Shown one piece after another: positions 52,672 through 59,376 of a stretch of 64,000 nucleotides of DNA. The first letter of the stretch is position 1. Every line of letters begins with the position of its first letter. Under the pieces are notes generated by a model. That model had not been told where the DNA came from. It did not search any database and worked only from the letters and a program-made list of their open reading frames with translations. This stretch comes from Candidatus Methanoperedens sp. Its GTDB lineage: Archaea; Halobacteriota; Methanosarcinia; Methanosarcinales; Methanoperedenaceae. The position numbers and the translations under genes are program-made. The stretch is taken from contig VEPN01000004.1 of assembly GCA_012026835.1 (NCBI GenBank), positions 1-64,000 of the forward strand. The letters are read 5' to 3'.

Positions 52672-52842
52672 CCCACATTTTTTGCGACTGCAAAATAGCT
52701 GTTTGAATTTAACTTTATCCAACCGCCAACTTCGCAGGCTTGGCTTCTATATAAGGTAAGGAGTATATATTACAAACGGTAATTAAAATTACAATGGGAT
52801 TGAAAAATTTCAAAAGCATTGAAATCTTTGACTCTTTTCACT
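52672..52842 (-). promoter_or_regulatory. Subtilase upstream region with conserved TATA-like block
   Basis: Bases 52757-52830 are almost identical to 54247-54320 although noncoding. On the minus strand the block contains GTAATTTTAATTAC, a palindrome, and TTTGTAATATATACTCC, a TATA-like box about 170 bases before the protease ATG. A long leader that includes the 62-nt RNA element would result. The conservation across the duplication supports function. Confidence 0.45.
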
Positions 52843-53787
52843 TTATTCTCTTACCTCTATATTCCCAAGCTCCTTGCCCTCAGTATCTATAAAAACAAAT
52901 GTGGAGTTTTCTTTCGGCAGAATTTCTCTTTTGACTATAATTATATGGTAAGGTGAACTTGTAATCATCCCTTTACTGCTGGGCATATAAGTTCGGACAG
53001 TGACAATTACTGTGTTGTTAATTCTTCTAATATCTGTTATTTCAATTTCATCCCCATATGCACCTCTTAAACCCATCATAGCGGCTATAATAAAATAATT
53101 GTTAAAATCAGCAGGTTCTATTGTCTTTGGCTTATTGCCCCAGCTAGGAAACAATTCACCCTCTAGTGTAGAATAATAATCAAAAAATCCCTGCTCGTAT
53201 AAGAATGTATTCCATACGCTATAGTTGATGATCACCCTAAAATGAGTCTTATAGGATTCATTGGAATGGTAGCCTCTCAACCACGTCTCGAACGTACCAT
53301 TTATTTTTAGAGGTCTGGTCTCAAAACTTATTGGCCCGACAACTACTTCCCTTTGAGACATATAAATATATCTTATTGCCGAGCGCCCATATAAAGTCTG
53401 TTCAGTTTCATTTTCGATTGTTATTGTTGATATGAGTATACCCCTCCCGGGCTTTGTAATTTGAATAGCAGACTCACCCCGCTGTTCCATGTTTGCGGGA
53501 AGATTCTCCCATGAGAAATTGTTTTGCCCTGCCAAAACGATTGCGCCTTCGGTATCAATACGCGCTGTTGCTCTTGTTACATTTTCATGGGGAGTGAAGT
53601 TAAAGAACACAGATACTTTTTCACCTATCGAAAGGTTTTTTTCCTGGAAGCTGATTCCCATATCCGGAGGCGCAACAGGCTTTGATCCAGTCTCATTAGT
53701 GGAAGGTGATTTTTGGGGTTCTATGCATCCAAGAGGTATTGCCGTAAATATAAAAACCAATAAAAGAATATTTAATTTAGTTCTCAT
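52843..53787 (-). CDS. Lipoprotein with C-terminal PrcB-like domain (copy A)
   Basis: A 314-residue lipoprotein with lipobox IPLGC (Cys near residue 21). An Ig/beta domain (about 45-165) precedes a C-terminal domain (about 175-305) with the PrcB pattern: INYSVWNTFLYEQGF, ADFNNYFIIAAMMGL, then SSPYHIIIVKREILP. PrcB is the lipoprotein subunit of the Treponema dentilisin protease complex, whose catalytic part is a subtilase; here too a subtilase lies downstream. The start at 53787 has AGGA at the same spacing as in copy B, so it is preferred to 53793. Confidence 0.65.
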   Translation of the reverse strand: MRTKLNILLLVFIFTAIPLGCIEPQKSPSTNETGSKPVAPPDMGISFQEKNLSIGEKVSVFFNFTPHENVTRATARIDTEGAIVLAGQNNFSWENLPANMEQRGESAIQITKPGRGILISTITIENETEQTLYGRSAIRYIYMSQREVVVGPISFETRPLKINGTFETWLRGYHSNESYKTHFRVIINYSVWNTFLYEQGFFDYYSTLEGELFPSWGNKPKTIEPADFNNYFIIAAMMGLRGAYGDEIEITDIRRINNTVIVTVRTYMPSSKGMITSSPYHIIIVKREILPKENSTFVFIDTEGKELGNIEVRE

Positions 53788-53945
53788 ATTCATTCCTGCC
53801 TGTGTTCAGGCCATGTTTATTAATGATACTGCTCATAGTCCAGCGTCCCCTAAAATATTTCAATCGAATTGTTTAGAATTTTAAATGGTTTGAAGGCAAA
53901 TAAACCTTTCCAGTTTTTATAATAATACTCATATCTAATTCAGAA

Positions 53946-54086
53946 TTAATCGAAGACTTTTGCGTCCAGGGCTTTTTCAGAATTAGTCTTATTCACCTTT
54001 GCGTTCGCAGACGGTGCAAAAATAACCGCCATCAGCACTACGGCGGCAAGAAGCGCGCCTATTCCAGATTTCCTGATAATGTTCAT
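53946..54086 (-). pseudogene. Truncated duplicate of the subtilase N-terminus
   Basis: The 46-codon frame starts MNIIRKSGIGALLAAVVLMA and matches the subtilase signal peptide and first propeptide residues up to KVNKTNSEKALD. It then diverges (AKVFD) and stops. The same ribosome site and 62-nt leader precede it. This is the left-over of a protease gene copy deleted after a tandem duplication. It might still produce a short secreted peptide. Confidence 0.8.
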
Positions 54087-54103
54087 TTTAGTCCTCCTTA
54101 AAT

Positions 54104-54165
54104 GATTGATTTGTAGCTCTGCCCTGGGCACGAAGAGTTATGTCTCTCTCCTGAGATAATCAATC
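54104..54165 (-). ncRNA. Structured leader, copy 2, before truncated subtilase
   Basis: Same 62-nt length and layout as 52610-52671. Closing stem GATTGATT/AATCAATC is unchanged. The first hairpin is GGAGAG/CTCTTC, with a G-U pair replacing A-U. The second hairpin is TGCCC-A-GGGCA, where a C-G pair replaces the A-A contact of copy 1. Sequence differs at loops while pairing is kept, as expected for a functional RNA. Confidence 0.5.
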
Positions 54166-54330
54166 CCCACGTTTTTTGTAGCTGTAAAAGGCTGTTTGAG
54201 TTTTATCCAACCACCGAATTCACAGACTCAATTTTTAGATATGCGAAGGAGTATATATTACAAACGGTAATGAAAATTACAATGAGGTTGAAAAATTTCA
54301 AAAGCATTGAAATCTTTATTTCTCTTTGTA

Positions 54331-54954
54331 TTATTCTCTTACCTCCACTTTTCCAAGTTCCTTGCCATCAGTATCTATAAAAACAAATGTGGCATTTCCT
54401 TTTGGCAAAAACTCTTTTTTAATTATAATAATATGATATGGCGCACTTACTGTCATTCCACCTGCGCTTGGTTTATACATTCGAACGGTGACATTTATCA
54501 CATTGTTAAATTTAGTAATATTTCTTATTTCAATCTCAGGGCTCGTCTTGGCTTGGACACCCATCATTGCAGCCAAAATGAAATAATTATCAAAATCAGC
54601 GGATTTTATATTCTTTGCTTTTCTACTTAGTGGATATAATAATTCACCTTCAAGCGCTCCAGGATAACCCTGTTCACCTAAGAATTCATTCCATTCGCTA
54701 TAATTAGTAATAATTCTAAAATAGGGTTGTCTATAAGATTGATTTGACTCGTATCCTCGTGACCACGTCTCGAATGTAACATTGATTTCCGTAGGCTTAG
54801 TCTCATTATAAGCAGGCAATTTTTGGTCAGGCGTAAGTTCAGGTGTTGCGATTGGTGTCTCGTTGGAACCTGGCAGCCTTTGCGGCTCGACGCATCCAGA
54901 AAATACCGCCAGGATCATAAACAGCAAAAAAACAATTTTTAATTTATTTCTCAT
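54331..54954 (-). CDS. Lipoprotein with PrcB-like domain (copy B)
   Basis: A 207-residue lipoprotein with lipobox AVFSGC (Cys near residue 21), a short Pro/Thr-rich linker and a PrcB-like domain (about 60-200). That domain is clearly homologous to copy A: ITNYSEWNEFLGEQGY, ADFDNYFILAAMMGV and SAPYHIIIIKKEFLPKGN. The extra Ig-like domain of copy A is missing. Its C-terminus and downstream noncoding DNA match copy A closely. Probably membrane anchored outside the cell. Confidence 0.65.
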   Translation of the reverse strand: MRNKLKIVFLLFMILAVFSGCVEPQRLPGSNETPIATPELTPDQKLPAYNETKPTEINVTFETWSRGYESNQSYRQPYFRIITNYSEWNEFLGEQGYPGALEGELLYPLSRKAKNIKSADFDNYFILAAMMGVQAKTSPEIEIRNITKFNNVINVTVRMYKPSAGGMTVSAPYHIIIIKKEFLPKGNATFVFIDTDGKELGKVEVRE

Positions 54955-55179
54955 ACTAATTCCTTTCCTGCGTTCAGGCCACCTTTATTAATGATATATG
55001 CTCATAATCCAGCATTCCCTGTTCTATTTTTTAGTTTGTTGGTCCTTCTTTTACTGGAACATTTCAATCAAACTGTTTAGAATGTTTAAAAGAATCAACA
55101 ACATATAAATCTTTCGAATCTCCCAGTGATTAACTTTATATACAGTAATGTCTTAACCAAAGGATTGAGGAAAAAAGTT

Positions 55180-55608
55180 ATGGTCGAAATCGAGGGATAT
55201 AATCTTCCTGACGAACTGTATTATACGAAAGACCACACATGGGCAAGGGTAGAAGATGACGGAACTGTGACTGTCGGTCTGGACGCTTTTGGGGCCAGGG
55301 CCGCAGGGAAAATCGAATTTATAGACCTTCCCATGGAAGACGATGAATTTGAGACTGGTGAGGCTTTTGGCTCGCTTGAATCCGCAAAATGGGTAGGCGG
55401 ACTTCTGATGCCCGTCGGCGGCTCTGTCAGTGCTGTCAATGAAACTATCGAAGATGAACTGGGACTCCTTTTAGAAGACCCTTATGGCGAGGGCTGGTTG
55501 ATCAAAGTCAAACCCTCAAACCTGAAAGACGATCTTAAAACCCTTGTTCATGGGACTGACATTGGACAATGGCTTAAGAAAGAGATAGCCAACAGAAAGA
55601 AAAAGTGA
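55180..55608 (+). CDS. Glycine cleavage H-like (lipoyl-carrier) protein
   Basis: The 142-residue protein has the GcvH fold with WARVEDDGTVTVGLDAFG near residue 23 and the lipoyl-lysine motif GSLESAKWVGGLLMPVGG near residue 67. The lysine for lipoylation is present. No other glycine cleavage genes are nearby, so it may be a stand-alone H-like protein of lipoate or other carrier function. ATG 55180 is preferred to 55126 because GAGG lies 9 bases ahead and GcvH proteins start here. Confidence 0.8.
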   Translation: MVEIEGYNLPDELYYTKDHTWARVEDDGTVTVGLDAFGARAAGKIEFIDLPMEDDEFETGEAFGSLESAKWVGGLLMPVGGSVSAVNETIEDELGLLLEDPYGEGWLIKVKPSNLKDDLKTLVHGTDIGQWLKKEIANRKKK

Positions 55609-55609
55609 G

Positions 55610-55999
55610 TTACCAGCCTTCTTCTTTTTCTTTGAATTCATAATCTACAACATCGAGCTTCACGGGCTCTCCTTTATAATTATAGCACGTCCAGCTTGAC
55701 GTATCAAAAGGCGCTCCAACAATGATATGGTATTTCCCTTTCCGCTCGAACAACTCAAGGTCCTCTCCTGAAGGCCTCCTGCTCCCCGACGGATGGCTGT
55801 GAACAGTTCCTATCGTATGTATATTCGGGAGCATGAACAATTGCATCGTAGCGCTTTCTTCACCAGATTCTGTGCCCGGGACTATCACAACATCTGTAAT
55901 GACGTCACCTTTTGCCTGGAGCATGCCTGCAAATTCCATCGGGGCAGTGGATTTGCTCACTTCAAGTATGAATGATAACGTGTCTTTTGCGATTTTCAT
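55610..55999 (-). CDS. JAMM/MPN (Mov34/PAD-1) metalloprotease-like protein
   Basis: The 129-residue protein contains the JAMM zinc motif HSHPSGSRRPSGEDLELF near residue 67 and an upstream glutamate in MEFAGML. Archaeal single-domain JAMM proteins remove ubiquitin-like SAMP modifiers or act in sulfur metabolism. It converges on the H-like gene with one base between stops. The start at 55999 gives the normal JAMM length; an upstream start would add 14 residues. Confidence 0.8.
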   Translation of the reverse strand: MKIAKDTLSFILEVSKSTAPMEFAGMLQAKGDVITDVVIVPGTESGEESATMQLFMLPNIHTIGTVHSHPSGSRRPSGEDLELFERKGKYHIIVGAPFDTSSWTCYNYKGEPVKLDVVDYEFKEKEEGW

Positions 56000-56071
56000 A
56001 TGAGTATTTTTAAACCGGAAACACTTTAATATTTTGAGCAAATAAGCAATTGGTAATACTAAAGGATTTTG

Positions 56072-58141
56072 ATGATCAAGAGCTTGAAGGATATCCCAAG
56101 AATCGGAGAAAAAACATCCCGCCGTTTTATTGAACGGTTCGGTTCTGAGAAAATAGCGATGGATGCGATATTAAACGGGGATATCGCAGGTATAGGTGAA
56201 ATTGAAGGGATCACCGAAAAATCAGCAATTTCCATTGTTCTGGAAGCATTATCAGCAAATGAAGGCTTTAGTGTCGGGGATTTCCTGAAGACAGGAGAAG
56301 CTTATGGGATATATGAACGCATCCTGGATATGGTCTGCGATTGCGCCCACACGGATTATGCAAGAAATAAAATGCGCCTGTATTTCCCTTATCCCTCCAA
56401 CAAGAAAGATAAAATCATCAGGCAGCAGGAAAAAATAGCATGGGCCATCGGAATTGCAGGAAAATTAGAGGAAAAAGAACTCGCCTCTTCTTTATCCAGG
56501 ATAAAGCCAATAAAAACAAATTATAGTATCCCTGTAATAAGGGATCGGATAATTATTGTGTCCACGCCTCAGGAATTTGAGGCTGCAAAGAATTTTCCGG
56601 TTTCTGTGCAACTGGTCACAGATGCAAGGGAGGGCGTTGATGTATCAAAGGGTTATTCTCATGTTTTTCTAAGCAGTGCCTTTGCAGGATTTGATTTTCC
56701 CGAAGATATCGATATTGACCTAATCGACATAAAACGGATTGAAACATGGCAGGTGGCCCCTGAAAAGGAGCTTTCTTTATTTGTAAAAAATCTTGAGTCA
56801 ATCAATAGCGCAATCTCAGTTTTCAATATCATCAGGCTGCATAATGCGGATTTTTACAGCAGGATAACTGATGAAGATGTGAAACGCCTGTCTCTGGGAT
56901 TATCGAAAATATCTCCGGTATCGGGATTAAGAAGCGGGATAGACAGCGAGATAGATAGATGCCAGTCTATATATGACAGGCTGAATGAAGTAATTTCAGG
57001 GGAAGAGAAAAAAGCGAATCATGAATTTGGTACTCTCATTGAAAAAAGCTCGGTCACTATCAAAGGTTTTGACCTGCTGACCGCAATGGACGGGAGCGTC
57101 AATAGGCTTTTTGAGAAAGAGATAAAAGAAAAATATGACACTGTAACAGCCAATGCTACCCGTGAAATATCTGAGATGCTGAAGTTGAATCCCGTTGAGT
57201 TCCAGCTTGCAAATAATTTCTTTGGAGATGAAATATCACATCCCATAAAGGTCGATTCCCGCCGTGTTGAAGGATTGAAAAACCATCTGCTCCGGGCCAT
57301 CAGCTCAAGGAAGCTTTTACTCTTAAAAGACAGCGCAAGAGAGCTTTCAGGATTAAAGGAAACTGCGACTGATATAGTCCGCGGGGTTCTTGACTTTGAT
57401 GTGGATTATGCAATTGGGTGCTTTGCCCGCAAATTCGCTCTCAGCCTGCCCGGCATCCAGAATAAAACAGGCATAGGATTTGAAGGAGGCACTAATCTTT
57501 TTCTTGAATCGCCTGTCCCTATCAATTATACTGTCGGCCTTTGCGGGTTTAATTCAGGGATGAGCAGGCTTAAAGATGCACGCGTTGTCCTTTTAAGCGG
57601 TGTGAATTCAGGAGGAAAGACCTCTACTATTGAGCTCCTTGCACAGGTTATCATTCTTTCCCACATGGGCTTCCCTGTGCCTGCAAAAAAATGCGAAATC
57701 GGATTGGTAGATGAATTCTTCTATTTCGGGAAGTCAAAAGGCACAATGGATGCCGGGGCTTTTGAGAGCACTATCAGGGACTTCTCCGCAGTGGCAAATA
57801 AGAATAAAAAAATTGTCCTTGCTGATGAAATGGAATCAATCACAGAGCCAGGAGCATCTGCAAAGATAATCTCAGGTATTCTTGAAGAACTTCTCGATAA
57901 TAACGGGCTTGGCGTTTTCGTGAGCCACCTGGCAGAATCAATACTCAAGAATACGGATTATGAAATACGCATTGACGGGATCGAGGCAAAAGGCCTTGAT
58001 GAGAACTTAAACCTGATAGTTGACAGGAATCCGCGTTATAATTACCTTGCCCGCAGCACGCCTGAGCTTATTGTTGAGCGTCTTGCGCGCAAGTACACAG
58101 ATAACGGGTTCTACAGCAGGTTATTGAAAAAATTCAAATAG
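56072..58141 (+). CDS. Archaeal MutS-like (MutS2-type) ATPase with helix-hairpin-helix N-terminus
   Basis: The 689-residue protein starts with a helix-hairpin-helix (IPRIGEKTSRRFIERFG and IGEIEGITEKSAIS, about 8-70). Lever-like helices follow, then a C-terminal MutS-type ATPase with Walker A LLSGVNSGGKTSTIEL near residue 508, MDAGAFESTI and Walker B VLADEMESITEPG. It lacks the mismatch-recognition Phe-X-Glu domain and the Smr nuclease domain, so it is not a canonical mismatch repair protein. A role in recombination control or DNA junction processing is likely. AAGGA precedes the ATG by 5 bases. Confidence 0.82.
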   Translation: MIKSLKDIPRIGEKTSRRFIERFGSEKIAMDAILNGDIAGIGEIEGITEKSAISIVLEALSANEGFSVGDFLKTGEAYGIYERILDMVCDCAHTDYARNKMRLYFPYPSNKKDKIIRQQEKIAWAIGIAGKLEEKELASSLSRIKPIKTNYSIPVIRDRIIIVSTPQEFEAAKNFPVSVQLVTDAREGVDVSKGYSHVFLSSAFAGFDFPEDIDIDLIDIKRIETWQVAPEKELSLFVKNLESINSAISVFNIIRLHNADFYSRITDEDVKRLSLGLSKISPVSGLRSGIDSEIDRCQSIYDRLNEVISGEEKKANHEFGTLIEKSSVTIKGFDLLTAMDGSVNRLFEKEIKEKYDTVTANATREISEMLKLNPVEFQLANNFFGDEISHPIKVDSRRVEGLKNHLLRAISSRKLLLLKDSARELSGLKETATDIVRGVLDFDVDYAIGCFARKFALSLPGIQNKTGIGFEGGTNLFLESPVPINYTVGLCGFNSGMSRLKDARVVLLSGVNSGGKTSTIELLAQVIILSHMGFPVPAKKCEIGLVDEFFYFGKSKGTMDAGAFESTIRDFSAVANKNKKIVLADEMESITEPGASAKIISGILEELLDNNGLGVFVSHLAESILKNTDYEIRIDGIEAKGLDENLNLIVDRNPRYNYLARSTPELIVERLARKYTDNGFYSRLLKKFK

Positions 58142-58205
58142 ACATTTTTCCATCGGCGGTTACTTGTGAAAGTTATATATAGAATTAATAAGACTAAATT
58201 GTATT

Positions 58206-58616
58206 ATGTTCAAGAGGGTACTTGTTTTGGTGAAAGCAACAAAAGGGTCAGAAAGAGCTATCGAAGTTGCATGCGACCTTACATCGCAGCTTGGCGGAAC
58301 TGTACATTTGATAGCCGTGGATTTTGATGGGAATGCGGATAAGACCGGGCCAGAGGTGCTGGAGAAAGCCGCTAATACCTGCAACAGCAAAGGAATCAAT
58401 GCTACTTATTCCATGCACAGGGCAAATAGCAAAGAAGATGTTGCCGCAACCATTGCTGCTATATCAGCCGGCTACGATCTTATCGTTATGGGACACTGCC
58501 GGTATAAAAAGATATACAGGTTCCTTCATTACAGCCTGGCCGAGGATCTTATAACGCTTGCTGCATGTCCCGTCATAGTAGCGGCTATCGACTGTCCTGA
58601 GAAAAATGTAATTTAG
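58206..58616 (+). CDS. Universal stress protein UspA family
   Basis: A 136-residue single Usp domain: FKRVLVLVKATKGSERAIEV at the start and LAEDLITLAACPVIVAAI at the end. The ATP-binding glycine motif is not intact (VMGHCRYKKIY), so this member may not bind ATP. A TATA-like TTATATATAG lies at about 58171-58180. It is not part of an operon. Confidence 0.8.
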   Translation: MFKRVLVLVKATKGSERAIEVACDLTSQLGGTVHLIAVDFDGNADKTGPEVLEKAANTCNSKGINATYSMHRANSKEDVAATIAAISAGYDLIVMGHCRYKKIYRFLHYSLAEDLITLAACPVIVAAIDCPEKNVI

Positions 58617-58677
58617 GATGTTAAAGTTTTAACGGCATTATAATTTTTCAATGGCGTTATAATATATCACGCCGTTT

Positions 58678-58833
58678 AAAATATAAATATATATAACGTA
58701 TTAAATGATGTGATATGTAAAATAAAAGGGTGAAGAGACTGAGATTCGGTCAACATCCGGATTTTACAATCACAAAAAAGCCCAAAAAGGAGAAATCAGG
58801 CAGGTCTTATCAAAAAACCTGCCCTGATTTTTT
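58678..58833 (+). ncRNA. Candidate small RNA: promoter, hairpins and terminator
   Basis: A strong TATA box (AATATAAATATATATAA, 58679-58695) should start transcription near 58720. Downstream are a hairpin GACTGA-GAT-TCGGTC (58737-58751), the palindrome ATCCGGAT (58755-58762) and a terminator-like stem at 58794-58829 followed by T6. No frame with a ribosome site is seen. An upstream inverted repeat AACGGC/GCCGTT (58631-58676) encloses two GGC(A/G)TTATAAT repeats and may be an operator. Confidence 0.4.
58794..58833 (+). terminator. Stem-loop plus T-tract, intrinsic-like terminator
   Basis: AATCAGGCAGG pairs with CCTGCCCTGATT with one bulged base, leaving a 13-base loop, followed by TTTTTT. It lies in the convergent space and overlaps the last codons of the DUF531 gene. 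It may end the usp gene, the candidate small RNA or both. Confidence 0.55.
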
Positions 58834-59361
58834 ATGCTGTAAAAGCATCGCTGAACCGTAAATAATAGCAGGGACAGCCCCTATTGCTGTGCATGTTTCA
58901 AGAGGAACACCTTTTGACGTTATATCAAGATGATAATGTGCCATATCAAATAATTCCTGGGGAAGGCCTTTGTGCCCAAGTCCTATAAGAAAAAGAAAAG
59001 ACTTCTTATTCCTGACAAATTCCGCCAGGTCTTTGGGATTAATTTGTTTCTCTTTTGAAGGATGTGATGTTGTCACAACTATCGAGCCGAACTGGGGCTG
59101 GAACCCTTTTTCAGGCAGGTCAAAAACAAAAAACCTGCCTGATGCGAATAATTCCTCAAGATACCTTCCAGAGCCCCCTATAGTTGTTTTATCTTTAACG
59201 AAACTCACAAGTTCTTCTGCACTCATCCTGAAAGGGTAATCAAAAAGCGCAAGATTGAACCCGAAAGCAAATGCAACGGGCGCCGCTCTTGCAATGCTCC
59301 TGTAATGGGCTTCGTGTACCTTTATTTTATCATAGGTATTAACAAGCCCGATGGTCAGCAT
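58810..59361 (-). CDS. DUF531 family protein, SPOUT methyltransferase-like
   Basis: The 183-residue archaeal protein begins LTIGLVNTYDKIKVHEAHYR and has FLIGLGHKGLPQEL near residue 128 and KGVPLETCTAIGAVPAII at the end. This is the knot-region pattern of SPOUT RNA methyltransferases. DUF531 proteins are found mainly in archaea and probably modify RNA, but the target is not known. It follows speA with a 15-base gap and should be co-transcribed. Confidence 0.7.
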   Translation of the reverse strand: MLTIGLVNTYDKIKVHEAHYRSIARAAPVAFAFGFNLALFDYPFRMSAEELVSFVKDKTTIGGSGRYLEELFASGRFFVFDLPEKGFQPQFGSIVVTTSHPSKEKQINPKDLAEFVRNKKSFLFLIGLGHKGLPQELFDMAHYHLDITSKGVPLETCTAIGAVPAIIYGSAMLLQHKKSGQVF

Positions 59362-59376
59362 AACATCCCAAAAAAG

